NCBI RefSeq assembly: GCF_964340395.1
Contig: NC_135558.1
Span: 803,001 to 867,000, forward strand
Origin: Glandiceps talaboti
Taxonomy: Eukaryota > Hemichordata > Enteropneusta > Spengelidae
DNA: 64,000 bases
Direction: 5' to 3'
The notes below the pieces were generated by a model. That model was given only the letters and a program-made list of their open reading frames with translations, was not told the DNA's origin and searched no databases. The number at the start of each line of letters is the position of its first letter. Position 1 is the first letter of the stretch. Shown here in pieces: positions 35,758 through 50,218 of the stretch. The translations under genes and the position numbers were made by a program.

Positions 35758-37129
35758 AATTTGTATAACTAATACTTTGTGTTGTCATTTTCCAGAGAAA
35801 CATGATGATGATTGCAGTTAATACCACACTGTTATCACATTTACTGTAATTTTTATAGTTCTCGTTGTTTACATAGCACAGTTTTACAATTATTACCCAC
35901 GGCACAGACCTATATCAACACAATAACCTATATTATAAGGTCCTAAACTCTCTGTGCAACCAGTCATGTGCTACCCTGGTCCGCAATCACATAGTTGGGT
36001 TTTGACAGGGACGGTGCAAATTAACCTTGCTCGATATGGCTTTTGCTGTTTAGAAACAAATGTTGAGGTCAGGCTCAAACTCCTATGCATTGGTGATATA
36101 CACCACTGCCTTCAGTGGCGGCCACTTTTGCCATGTCACAGAGTTTACGTCACACGTTCGCTACTTTTTAAAAATATATATTTATCATAAAACATTCGTG
36201 GTGTTAATAATAATTAATCGATCGAATACACTGGCGCAATTCTGAAATATATTCCACCAAAAGCGTATGTACAAAGTTAGTAGTTGGTATGTCAACCAGC
36301 GACCAGTGTTCCTTTACATAATCTTCAAAAAAGTTGTTCTAGTGATTTAGAAATTTCGCCGAACAGAAAAGCTAATGTTAAATAAATGTTTATTGCTAGT
36401 ATTTGAATACTAAGGTTTTACGACAAAATCCACTATGGCGTTCACTGAAGGCATGGTATTATTACCTTGCAAAGTTGGACCGGAAGTTGTGGAGGTCGAC
36501 TTTGAAGCAACCTTGAAGCACATATCCGCTGTCTACAAGACTACCATCATGACGCCTAGATTCACCATTTCAGCAGTCAGCTATTGTCTAAATATCTTCG
36601 AACTACACTCCAAAAATCACATTTTCATACTTTTAAAAAAACATCGTTGAAAACATCTGACTTAAGAGAATGTCAAGGGTCTCTGATTCAAAATACGTTA
36701 GACATCCAGACACGTTTATCTACAGTTTTTATTGTGAACTTTATTTCCTAACGCAAAAAGCAATGCCTTCATACGGAAATTACATCTGACAAAGATTATC
36801 TGAAACTTGTGAAAGTAACATTGCATGTTGAATTGTCTGTGTGATTTGGAGAATACATTATGTGACACTAGTATGTTTAGTGGCACAGTCTATACCTGGG
36901 GGGACCATGTTAAAGGTGTTATCCAGTATAAAAAATAAACACAAATTCAAGTTACCATAGATACAGTATGGAAGAGATGGTTAAGTATATGCAAAACGGA
37001 TTGGAAACTGAGACAGTGGTATTATTTGAATTTATTGGTAGCTAATACATTATGTAATAATGATATTGTTACATCACATCTGAGGTCCTAGTGAGAGCTC
37101 TACTAGTTGACAGACATGATACAACATGT

Positions 37130-37425
37130 GTTAGCATAACATAACAAAATGTAACAAATATAATGTAACAATGTAATGTAACACAACATTACACAACATA
37201 ATATAATGTACATAACACAACAAAATGTAACAACTATAATGTAACAACATAGAGCAACAATATAATGCAACATAATGTAATGTAACTTAACATAACCGTG
37301 ATAACGTAACGTAACGTAACATAACATAATGTAACATAACATAACATAACCTAACACAACATAACATAACATAACATAACCTAACACAACGTAACATAAC
37401 ATAACATAACATAACATAACATATG
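37130..37425. repeat. (TAACA)n-type pentanucleotide satellite
   Basis: Imperfect AACATAACAT array, cleaner towards its right end. It yields a false open frame on the minus strand. Confidence 0.95.
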
Positions 37426-38202
37426 ATACAAACATATCTGGCTCACCCCAATAAAGATATAGAGACTGTACCACTTCATCTACCAATAATTCTATACTAA
37501 TTCTTATTGTCCTTCTTTACTAAATATTGATTATAAATTATCCTACATGGAAATTCTATAATTTCTCCTCCTTACATGATAAATATAATAGATGTTCTAA
37601 AATTCACTCAAGATGACGTATTGCTGCTTGAAGACCAGCCTTTGTAGAGATTTTAGAGAACTGGAACTTTTAAAGAAAAAAATGAGGTGACTGGGGGGAA
37701 CATGAGGACTATATCCCTTGTACATGAAGCAGACAACAAAATATGGCTACAAGTCCTTGACTTCCTGAAAATTACTTGATCTAAAACAAACATAGCAGAT
37801 TTGTGTTATTGGTTTAAAATGCCCTCAACTTTCACTGACGACCAGTGGAATATCACAATTTTTTTCAAAGGAGGCTACAGCACTCAATAATCATGGCCCT
37901 CACTTGTTAGTAACCCAATGACTGCTGTTGAACAGCACCCCTAGTGGCCAAACTGCACAATCTTTTGTCTTTCTGATAATCGGACTATATTATAATTAAG
38001 GTGGTCACCTCATGAAATGGTTACACACCATTAAATATTAGAATGATACAAATACACAATTAAGAGATACACGCTAGCTCAAAAACAGGACATCAAAACT
38101 GTAACGAAATCCTCATTTTTTGCATGGGCTTTGAACTTACTGTCATATGGCAAAAGTAACAGGGTTGAAAAAGTTTCAAGGTGAATCATGCATTTCAGCT
38201 GT

Positions 38203-38299
38203 ATACATACATACATACATACATACATACATACATACATACATACATACATACATACATACATACATACATACATACATACATACATACATACATACA

Positions 38300-38335
<36 letters not shown>

Positions 38336-38345
38336 TATATGTGTG
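38203..38345. repeat. (ACAT)n microsatellite with TA/TG tail
   Basis: About 125 bp of pure ACAT, then short TA and TG runs. Confidence 0.98.
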
Positions 38346-39754
38346 TGTGTATATATGCATACATTATGTACGACTTAGTATTATCAAAACAGTAAAGGTA
38401 CAGTGAAAATATATGTACTACGAAAGGAGTGATATAAAATGATGAACTGAGTGGTCTTGTGAATAACTAATGATAAAGGATTATCTAAACAGGGTATACC
38501 TAAAGGACACTAGAGCCTGTTTGGTGAAGGGTAAAAATTTTGCATTGATAGAGAGTACACATTCTGTATCTAACCCTAAAGATTTAATCTCCTTCAGTTT
38601 CTTTGAATTCTTGAATATGAGTGGAAAGAACACAAAGTTGGTGGGGTTCTTCAGTGTAGCTCAAATTACTGTTCCTTGCACAATATACTTATACTGATAC
38701 TCTCAAGTACAGAAATAATTTTATACTAAATCTCTGTGCTACTGGAAACTTGTTATTTTTTACACTTTACAGTTACATTCATTTCAGTATATTCAGTATT
38801 TTCTAAAGTTGTCAATGAAATATCCTTCTTATTCTTGCTTTCAACAACTTTAGAATAAAGCTGGGGTTGGGGAAAGGCATACCTATACTTCTAGTAATAT
38901 ATGTGTGTGTGTGTGTGTTTTGTTAAAAGGAATACCACTCCATGAATATTTGGGGGGGGGGGGGGGGTAAACTGTGGGTCCTGGAAAGTCATTTCTTTAT
39001 GCTGCATCATTTACATTACATGAGACTGTGACAAAAGATTTCACATCAAACAGCTGCGGTTGACACATATATCCTTCCACCACTAGTCACACTTGACACC
39101 TGTCTAGAACAACTCCTGATATCAAATGTTATCAATGCATTACATCTACAATTAATTCATAATGGTATGCTTTTGTGCCAAGAACAATCACTGAATGGAC
39201 TTGTTCACCCTTGGACATTAATTGAGAAAAAACATGTTGAAACCTTTTCCTCATTCATGGTTCAGTGGACATGCATTGCATCATGGGAGTCATTAGTCAT
39301 GCATATGCAATAGCTTCCAATATGTGGCACCCATTAAATATCTAATCTGATTGGTTGCAACTGTCTTGGCATTGCTCAATAGACTGATCCGATGCATTGA
39401 CTTACTTTTCAAAGTGGTTGCATCTAGATTTAGATATCTGAAGGTATGACTTTGAAGTGGCACATGTATAATAGGACATTTGTGATTGGTAAATAAGTTA
39501 AAGAAGACAATTTTTGACCTATAGGAGTACTAGCATGTTACATGCAAAGAAGTAGCGAACAATGATTTCACATTTTCCAAGAAAATTAGTGAAATGTCAA
39601 CTTTACAGAAATTTCCATAAATGGGTTAAAATTCTACGAACTTTCCAGGAACACATGAACCCCATTGTACAATGGATACATATATTGTCTTACAATATCC
39701 TGATTATACTGGTTTCTCTCATTACACATTATTAAATGATTACACTGGTTCTCC

Positions 39755-39906
39755 TTAGTGGTTCTCTAGGTGATATCTCACATTACTGAGAGACTTCTCT
39801 GCCAGTTCTCTGATGCGACTGTAAACAGCTGGATGATCACTTTCTACAATACCAAGTAGTAGTTCACAGCCTCCCTCTCTGGACAATAACGGACAATATT
39901 TCTCAG
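39755..39906 (-). CDS. ZER1: ZER1 coding exon 13: C-terminus
   Basis: It encodes EKYCPLLSREGGCELLLGIV and ends RYHLENH before TAA. Human ZER1 has DKYCPLLIKEGG at the same point. Confidence 0.95.
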
Positions 39907-40037
39907 CTGCAAGGGAAATACATAAAATATAAAATATCATTTATGACTTTGAACAAACCATAAATTTGTCATAACCAAATTGAATTTTAATTTTAAACCA
40001 CATGGTCCTATTGCTAATACTTTGTTATGTTTCATAA

Positions 40038-40105
<68 letters not shown>

Positions 40106-40453
40106 TGACTTGTTGAACAGGTAGTAGTGTACAAAGTCGGCCTTATTTTCAATCCCAAAGTAAAATACTAATAAGTGATGTTTTGGTTCGTCTAGCACAC
40201 CTTCTTCAAGCTATGACAAACACATGATAACTAGCAAATTAATACGTATGTCTGAACAAAAGGAAAATAACAGTCATATATATATTTAAACTATATTCAC
40301 TATAATATAATGAATGCTTCATTATAATAAACTTTGTTCATTTCTCTAAATGAGGTTACACTTACAGTGTACATCCACACCCTAATACTAGATAAACAGA
40401 GAGACGGTCAGCCAGGCAGCTAGCCAGAGAGACAGAGAGACAGAGAGACAGTT

Positions 40454-40487
<34 letters not shown>

Positions 40488-40641
40488 GCAGCTAGCCAGA
40501 AAGACAGAGAGACAGAGCGACAGAGAGACAGAGAGAGAGTTAGCCAGCAAGCCAGCCAGACAGCCAGCCAGCCAGCCAGCCAGACAGACAGAGAGACAGA
40601 GAGACAGTTAGCCAGCCAGCCAGCCAGACAGACAGACAGGC

Positions 40642-40682
<41 letters not shown>

Positions 40683-40725
40683 GTTAGCCAGCCAGCCAGC
40701 AAGACAGACAGACAGACAGAGAGAC

Positions 40726-40784
<59 letters not shown>

Positions 40785-43700
40785 GAGTTAGCCAGCCAGC
40801 CAACAAACCAGCAAGCCAGCCAGTCAGCCAGAGAGACAGACATGCCACATCATGACTACACATTACACAAACACCTTTTAACTCAGAATTCAACTGCAAT
40901 AGCACACAATAACAATTCAATTGAGATCTTATGCTGCTCCTTACACTCATTTCTTGGAATATAATCATTATAAACATATTATTTCATGTTGCCACATCAT
41001 TGTTGTATGACAAATGCAGTTGAAAAAAAAGACTCTGTCATGATTAGACGTTTAGTACATTACAATTACCAGTGATATTGCCATGACCTGTTGACATTGT
41101 AAACTACTGATACATATTGATTGAATACTTACGATAGACAGAGGTTAAATTAGCCAGAGCCCATGCAGCCCAGTGTTGTACTTGTGGCGTATGGTAACAC
41201 GATAACAGTCGTAATATTGGTTCAAATGATCTGTAAAATACAGAACTGTCGTTATTTCATATGCTTTACCAAAGATGATATCAAAATAAGACATTCAAAA
41301 TCTATCTGCAGTACAACCATTGACAGCCAAGCTTTTACAAATGGGACTTGTTATAAAACAGGACAAAATAAATAAATGAATTGGATTAATAACACTTGGA
41401 ACAGCATGTTGGAACCACAGAGACTTGTATTACATTTCATGGTTTGATATGAACAGTTTATGGTGTGTTAAAGTAGAAATGAAATGCCTGGGGAAATTGA
41501 AATGAAAGTAAAGAGGCTATAAAACTGTTCTCATCAAACTTTTGAAATGTAATACAAGTCTCTGCTGTTCCAACATGCTGTACAAAATGTGATTAATCCA
41601 ATTAATTCATTTTTAATACTTTCCTTATTTGCAACAAGTCTTGCTTGTAAATGCTTGCCTGTGGCTGGATGTAAATGCTTGCCTGTGGCTGGATGTAAAT
41701 GCTTGCCTGTCGCTGGATGTAAATGCTTGCCTGTTGCTGGATGTAAATACTTGCCTGTGGCTGGATGTAAATGCTTGCCTGCGGCTGGATGTAAATGCTT
41801 GCCTGTCGCTGGATGTAAATGCTTGCCTGTCGCTGGATGTAAATGCTTGCCTGTCGCTGGATGTAAATGCTTGCCTGTCGCTGGATGTAAATGCTTGCCT
41901 GTCACTGCTTGTAAATGCTTGTCACTGGTTATAAATGCTTGCCTGTCGCTGGTTATAAATGAGCATGAAAGCAGCTTGAAATTCTAACTTGTTTTGCATC
42001 TCAATTTACATAGTGAAACTGTGACACAACTCCTGCTTGATCATGCTTGTATAGTGCAGCAGAAACAGGCATCTGCTGAAGAAATTTCACAACGGACTTA
42101 TGGTATTACCTTTAGTTAGAGGTATTACCTGTAGTTAGAGGTATTACCAGTAGTTAGAGGTATTACCTGTAGTTAGAGGTATTACCGGTAGTTAGAGGTA
42201 TTACCAGTAGTTAGAGGTATTGCCAGTAGTTAGAGGTAGTACCAGTAGTTAGAGGTATTACTAGTAGCTAGATGTATTACCTGTAGTTAGAGGTATTACC
42301 AGTAGTTAGAGGTATTACCAGTAGTTAGAGGTATTACCAGTAGTTAGAGGTATTACCAGTAGTTAGAGGTATTACCAGTAGTTAAAGGTATTACCTGTAG
42401 TTAGAGGTATTACTAGTAGCTAGATGTATTACCTGTAGTTAGAGGTATTACCAGTAGTTAGAGGTATTACCTGTAGTTAGAGGTATTACCAGTAGTTAGA
42501 GGTATTACCAGTAGTTAGAGGTATTACCTGTAGTTAGAGGTAGTACCAGTAGTTAGAGGTATTACCTGTAGTTAGAGGTATTACCAGTAGTTAGAGGTAT
42601 TACCTGTAGTTAGAGGTATTACCAGTAGTTAGAGGTATTACCTGTAGTTAGAGGTATTACCGGTAGTTAGAGGTATTACCAGTAGTTAGAGGTATTGCCA
42701 GTAGTTAGAGGTAGTACCAGTAGTTAGAGGTATTACTAGTAGCTAGATGTATTACCTGTAGTTAGAGGTAGTACCAGTAGTTAGAGGTTGTACCAGTAGT
42801 TAAAGGTATTACCTGTAGTTAGAGGTAGTACTAGTAGCTAGATGTATTACCTGTAGTTAGAGGTATTACCAGTAGTTAGAGGTATTACTAGTAGTTAGAG
42901 GTATTACCAGTAGTTAGAGGTATTACTAGTAGCTAGATGTATTACCTGTAGTTAGAGGTATTACCAGTAGTTAGAGGTATTACTAGTAGTTAGAGGTATT
43001 ACCAGTAGTTAGAGGTATTACTAGTAGCTAGATGTATTACCTGTAGTTAGAGGTATTACCAGTAGTTAGAGGTATTACTAGTAGTTAGAGGTATTACCTG
43101 TAGTTAGAGGTATTACCAGTACATGTAGTTAGAGGTATTACCTGTAGTGAGAGATATTACCTGTAGTTGATGTTTCTTTGTGTCTTCAAATCCCAGGACT
43201 CTATAGCATGTACCATCTTTGACAAGACTTGTTTTCTTTCTGCTGGTTCAGGACTCCATTGGTCTATACCATCTGATGCTATGTGTGCTATCACACCAGC
43301 TGCATTGTAACTTACTTCAATACCATCACGCCGATTTGCTAGTAAAGTGCTGAAAAATTCAAAACAACGTCTACATGCTTATCGGAATGATTCAATGACG
43401 TGTATATAGTGTGATACATACAATGAAAATTATGAATTACTTCAAGGTACTGGTATAGAGATGAAAAAGGTGATTTAGAAAGAAAGAAGAGTTTAATTTC
43501 AAGTGGGTGTGTTGGGTGGGGGTGGGGATGGATGTGGGGGTGGGGAGAGGATTCCCCTAACATTGTTTGTAATTTTGATATAATTTGCATATCAATGTGC
43601 CTGATACAAAGTATACAGTAATATATGCAGTTTGTTTCAAAAATGACCATGTGATAAAAGCTACCATAATACATCCTTGAATTGCTCTCGGATTCAGGAA

Positions 43701-46327
43701 CATAAACTATGTTAGCATGATTAGAGCCATTCCAAAAACACACCCCATTTTGTGTTTCTCATCACTCATATGGGATATCTCCCAAATTGTGTACTGTCAT
43801 GGGATTAGAAGCATCATAAAGTGATGCTGACATATTGATCACAGGTACATATCAGTATTGTTGGTTTTCACCTTTCGTCTTCCTTATGACTGCATGTGTT
43901 AATTTTTCATTAAGATATCTGTGCTTTTTGTATGCTTTGTTTCTTTACGTTATGATACAGTAAGACATGAATTTGTAATAATTATTACCTGAACACCTGT
44001 ACATACTGGATAAGTTCACCTCTCAGTTCCTGCACTTCTGACACATTGCCTAACAAACCCATCATGTTACGTAATAACTCCACTTTATCTGGGAAGGCCT
44101 GGTGGAGAATAGACAAACATGGAACATTAATAGTATGCATGAAACAGTCATAGTATGCAAATAGACACATGAAACAGTCACAGTATGGAAATAGACACAC
44201 GAAACAGACACAGTATACAAAAAAACACATGAAACAGTCGTAGTATGCAAATAGACACATGAAACAGTCAGAGTATCGGATTAGACACATGAAACAGTCG
44301 TAGTATGCAAATAGATACATGAAACAGTCGTATGCAAATAGACACATGAAACAGTCGTAGTATGGAAAAAGACACATGAAACAGTCGTAGTATGCAAATA
44401 GATACATGAAACAGTCGTAGTATGCAAATAGATACATGAAACAGTCGTAGTATGCAAAAAGATACATGAAACAGTCGTAGTATGCAAATAGACACATGAA
44501 ACAGTCATAGTATGGAAAAAGACACATGAAACAGACAGTATGCAAAATAGACACATGAAACAGTCATAGTATGGAAAAAGACACATGAAACAGACAGTAT
44601 GCAAAATAGACACATGAAACAGTCATAGTATGGAAAAAGACACATGAAACAGACAGTATGCAAAATAGACACATGAAACAGACACAGTATGCAAAATAGA
44701 CACATGAAACAGACACATTATGCAAAATAGACACATGAAACAGTCATAGTATGGAAAAAGACACATGAAACAGACACATTATGCAAAATAGACACATGAA
44801 ACAGTCATAGTATGCAAATAGACACATGAAACAGACACAGTATGCAAATAGACACATGAAACAGACACAGTATGCAAATAGACACACATGAAAGATTCAC
44901 AGTATGCAAATAGACATACATGAAACAGACACAGTATGGAAATAGACATACATGAAACAGACACAGTATGGAAATAGACATACACGAAACAGACACAGTA
45001 TGCAAATAGACACACACGAAACAGACACAGTATGAAAATAGACACACACGAAACAGTGATAGTATGCAAAATAGACACACATGAAACAGTCATAGTATGC
45101 AAATAGACACACATGAAACAGACACAGTATGCAAATACACACATAAAACAGACACAGTATGGAAATAGACACATGAAACATTCATAGTATGCAAAAAAAC
45201 ACATGAAACAATCGCAGTATGCAAAATAGACATACATGAAATACTCATACAAACAATTAGTGCTAGCAAAATGTCAGGCATGGGAGAGGAAAGGTGGGAT
45301 TCAAATATCCCCACGTCTGGATTCTAGGCTAAAATGACTTTACTAGTTCCTGCACAAAACTGTGGTACCAGAATTCCACAACGCTTTAAAGGAAAAACAC
45401 AGTGTACTTACAGAAAGACATGCCAAGAACAGTGTCATTCCACCACCTGCAAGGAACATCTGACAATTTTCAGCTGTCTCATCTTATTGGGAGGAAAACA
45501 AAACAGAAGAGGGTTTAAAAAAGTCATTAACTTCAAAATGACAAAGTTTGTAATACAGTAGGATTTTATGAATGATAATGATAATCTTAGTTCAGTCTAG
45601 ATATAGTTCTCCAAAATAAAGTGACTTGTATCTCTCAAAGACGACCAGTAAAACGCTAACCCTCCCATGCTCAGCACTATTGGTAGTTTTGTTGTTAATG
45701 AAAGAAGGGGTGGAAATCTACATGTATTAGTCTTGGTTACCTAGACTCTCAGCGCTGAGGGCTCCACTTTGAGACCTCAAGACCAGAGTCTGGGAAATTT
45801 AAGTCAAAGTTTTCTGTACCGAATCTGCATCCGAAAACAGTGCATTCTGGGGAATATTTCATGTCAAACATGGCACACTGAACAATCCAGGTTCCTTCAC
45901 GACAGGTTTGCATGTCTCAAGTGACTGATACAACACAAGTATGAAGATTGGGCTTTGTAAGCAGACTTGGAACAAATGTTCTGCGTGACTTCTGCTGTGG
46001 AAAACTTTGGATCCATTTAGACTTTCATGGGGTGGGGGGGGGGGTGTCATTGTGGAGCCCTGACTGGTGAGACGTTGAGTATTATACTGAGACTAACATG
46101 TATACAAATTGGCTGAATGTTTTTATACCTGTTACATTCCAGAGTGTACTCCACGCAATTTCCATCACTTCATCACAATTTCTTTGCACCAGTCTTTCCT
46201 GTATCAGCGTCAACATTGTCTGAAAATAGGCAATTATATCATTCAAAGTCTTCAATCATTGAGATGAAAATATAATGTAGGTAATTGTTGCACAAAGTAT
46301 GCCTTAGGCTTAATAGATATTAATAGA

Positions 46328-46413
<86 letters not shown>

Positions 46414-49400
46414 TGTGTGTGTATGTGTGTGTGTGTATGAGTTTGATTATATCTTAATGTTAACCCTGAAGATTGATAAGATTCATAGACAAATTCTGAA
46501 ACTAAAAATAAGTCTATAGCTATGAATGAGTTCTTTTAGTATACACTGGCACACAATATGACGAGTATTGTAATAAATCACATAAATACCCAACAAGAAA
46601 TTGTAATGTTAGGAACTTTAAAGTAAGAACTAAACGGAAAGAACTGAGTCCAGTTGTTTACTGTGTCAATTTGTTGCAAAATAGTCATTGTCTCTAGTGT
46701 GTCTCGCCATTGCAATTTTTTAATTGAAATATTACTTCACACTTTTTAGTTGTCATCATTGTCTGTCCTTTAGGTGTTTTTAAAGTAATGTAACTATCGT
46801 AATTTGACCATAAGGTCACAACATTTGAAAATAAACCGTTATTATTACTATTATTATAAATATATTAACTTTTGTGAGTAACAGAAATAAGATAATACCT
46901 TTACCACTCCTATTCGTCCAACAAGTTGTTTTTGTGCTCCATCCACTTGGCATACAATTGCATTACACAGATACACAGCCACTTTTTGAATGAATTCATC
47001 ATTTGTCTCAGAGACTAGCAGTTCTAGCAACAGACGAGCTACCCTTTCATACATAAACTCTAATTCTTCTGGGACTTTGAAATTACAGAGTGTCAAGCAA
47101 GCGTTCCTTTGTAGAGTTGAATCTGCTGGTGATTCTTCCATTGCAGTGATCAAAGCAATGATTGCTTGCCTGAAATGGAGAAGAAAAATATCATAATTTG
47201 GGGAAGTAGTACATATGTACCAGTCACTATTACACTGGTGCATGTGAACTGTTGGTATTTGCATTGCAATGTACTAAGAAAAACATAATTGCTGTATTGT
47301 TATGTCTGTATGCAAATGAGCATGCAATTGTTCTAAGGACATGTACACATAATCACTTGAATGCACAGTTGTACTTTTTATAACAAAATTTGCTGTTTTG
47401 GATATGTAATAATGACATGACTCCATGACTCATGAGTGTCAGTGAGGGTACGCATGGTACTTGCACTCATTCTTGTGATGGTTTTTGCTGCATTTTTAGT
47501 TACAACAGTAGGAAAGTACGGCTGCAGAGAACCTTATAAGCACTCATGCAAATAGCCCAAGTACATGATACCCACAGTCATGGATCATGAAGTTCTTGTA
47601 CTATAATTACTATCATGTTTGGTAGAGTTGCCATCTAGAAGTAATGCTGATATACTGCTTACCTTCTCAATTTACAACCAATCTTGACACAAGAGTCCCG
47701 CTTGGTTAGGTGATAAAGTGAGGCACTGAGAAAAAAAACAAGATAAAAAAGATATTATCCGCTTCTTTTTTTGTTGTCACCATGTTCAACAAAAGATTAT
47801 CATCTGACTTGTCATCAAGTTAAAAATTCAGTGACCTTTTGAATAAGTTTTGGAATAAAAAAATAACATCTTGTTTGATTGTGTTGTTTTTTGCCAAAAT
47901 GACATTTGCAAAATACAATCAACTACTCGACCTTTGCCTTTACTCTCCTACAGTAGACAGATTACTGGCAGTGAAATACTATATTACACTTTACTTTTCT
48001 TGTAAACTGTACTGTTCCAAGAATTCCCAGCCAGACATAATTATGCCTCTTACCTGCCAGATATCTGTACACCAATATCTTGTGTATGTCTTGTCATGCC
48101 TGCAATAATACGCTGAAACAACACAAATAGAGGGAATGTCATCTACAATTTATCAACTACAACCATAGACAGTGGAGTGTCAATGCTACAACCATAGACA
48201 GTGGAGTGTCTATGCTACAACCATAGATAGTGGAGTGTCTATGCTACAACTATAGACAGTGGAGTGTCTATGCTACAACCATAGACAGTGGAGTGTCTAT
48301 GCTACAACCATACACGGTGGAGTGTCTATGCTACAACCATAGACAGCAGAGTGTCTATGCTACAACCATACACGGTGGAGTGTCTATGCTACAACCATAG
48401 ACAGTGGAGTGTCTATGCTACAACCATACACGGTGGAGTGTCTATGCTACATCCATAGACAGTGGAGTGTCTATGCTACAACCATAGACAGTGGAGTGTC
48501 TATGCTACAACCATAGACAGTGGAGTGTCTATGCTACAACCATAGACAGTGGAGTGTCAATGCTACAACCATAGGCAGTGGAGTGTCTATGCTACAACCA
48601 TAGACAGTGGAGTGTCTATGCTACAACCATAGACAGTGGAGTGTCTATGCTACAACCATAGACAGTGGAGTGTCTATGCTACAACCATAGACAGTGGAGT
48701 GTCTATGCTACAACCATAGACAGTGGAGTGTCAATGCTACAACCATAGACAGTGGAGTGTCTATGCTACAACCATAGACAGTGGAGTGTCTATGCTACAA
48801 CCATAGACAGTGGAGTGTCTATGCTACAACCATAGACAGCAGAGTGTCTATGCAACAACCATAGACAGTGGAGTGTCTATGCTACAACCATAGACAGTAG
48901 AGTGTCTATGCTACAACTTACAGCTAAAACAGGAAGTGTCTCCAGCAGCCTGCAGTCCAAGAAGTAGTCCAAAAATGTGTGTAAAATGACACAAGTTCAA
49001 AAATATTACATCACTTAACACAAAAAATGAAACCTATATGAACTTAAATTTCTGTAATGACATTTCAAAATTATGCTTCAGTACTGAACAGTTCTGGTTC
49101 TGATATTAAATAGACAGTACCTGTACAGCAACAGATGGTCTCTGTAGATCCACAGCTCTCACTATATCAAAGAGGCTATTTAAGGCTTTCATCAGGAATG
49201 AATCTCTGTTGGCGTACACCTCAAGTGCATTCAATATCTGTTCTTCATTACCATCACCCGCAACCTAAACAAAACAAAACAAAACAAAACAAAACACATC
49301 TGGTTATTAAGTGTCTCAGCTCAGTCTGCAACTGAGGCAACCATTTTTGGGTTGATGTTAGTGTGCATGTATCTACATTACACATTAAAACTTATCTCTG

Positions 49401-50179
49401 CATTGACATGGCTTGAAGGAGATGTGCAAGTATGTACACAGTGGCCTGGTTTTTGAAGAGGCTGTGGTGTCTCTCTCTGATTTTTGCCACCCAAAAATAC
49501 TATTGTCTTGATCAAATTATTTCAAATTCAAAAGTGAAAATAACTTATGGATTGATTTGCAACTTCAAATAAGATCAAGAAAGTTGATTAGCAACCAGGA
49601 CTGCTGAGGGGCTAGTGTGACCCCTTTGGTCAAATTTGATAACAAAACAAAGTGACATACATATGCTACAAGCTACCTTTGGTGTCAGGTTTGAATGATA
49701 TTGATGAGTACATGTAACTGATACAGCTTGACAAAGATACATAGCTAGAACCAATTCTGATAGCTCCTTTGATGAGAGATTCTAAAAATTCTTTTAGTTT
49801 TACCAGGACAATTTGTATACATGAGAGCAAAGGCCTTTTTTATTATTTACACTGAATATAATCTTTATAGATTTGTATATGCTTCATCCATTACTAACCT
49901 TGACAGCTGGGAGATCTATTTCCTCACATGCTTCTGTGTCAAGTAAACCCAAGAATTCAAGTCTCTTTTGTCGATGTCTTAAATTATTCGCCATTTTCAC
50001 TACTTTGCCACCTCCAGCACTGTCAACAAAGAAGAACAAAACTATTGTTACTTTTGATTCTTATAGGTATACTTGGACTGACTACTATGACTAGAAAAGT
50101 GAAGGGTACACAAAATTATCAAGTTTACAAATGTCAGCTTTTACAAGCAGACACATAATTATGTATTGTACATGTACAT

Positions 50180-50218
<39 letters not shown>

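Larger units (their letters stand above)
35758..39754. other. Intergenic region between the ASB-like gene and ZER1
   Basis: About 4 kb between convergent gene ends. Apart from two simple-repeat arrays I see no gene. The 71-codon frame at 36435-36650 has no family match. A candidate AATAAA for the ASB-like transcript is near 36381. Confidence 0.6.

Noticed and set aside
36435-36650. 71-codon open frame with a good-looking start
   Set aside because: No domain or family resemblance and short enough to arise by chance; no splice extension could be built.
37103-37486. 127-codon Tyr/Cys-rich minus-strand frame
   Set aside because: Translation of the TAACA pentanucleotide satellite; composition fully explained by the repeat.
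40388-40977. Membrane-like SVCLSVCL and AGWLA frame
   Set aside because: Translation of CAGA/CAGC tetranucleotide repeats inside a ZER1 intron.
41589-41987. Cysteine-rich KCLPVAGC repeat frame and its TGKHLHPA partner
   Set aside because: A 24-bp repeat keeps every frame open. It lies inside a ZER1 intron, with no signal peptide or splice support.
43985-45314. Long minus-strand frames with FMCLFAYYDC-type repeats
   Set aside because: Artefacts of the 30-bp minisatellite. Only the ZER1 exon at 43989-44098 inside the first frame is real.
48922-48949. 28-nt microexon with good splice sites between ZER1 coding exons 4 and 5
   Set aside because: Including it breaks the reading phase. Joining 49121 directly to 48112 keeps phase and matches human ZER1 in length.
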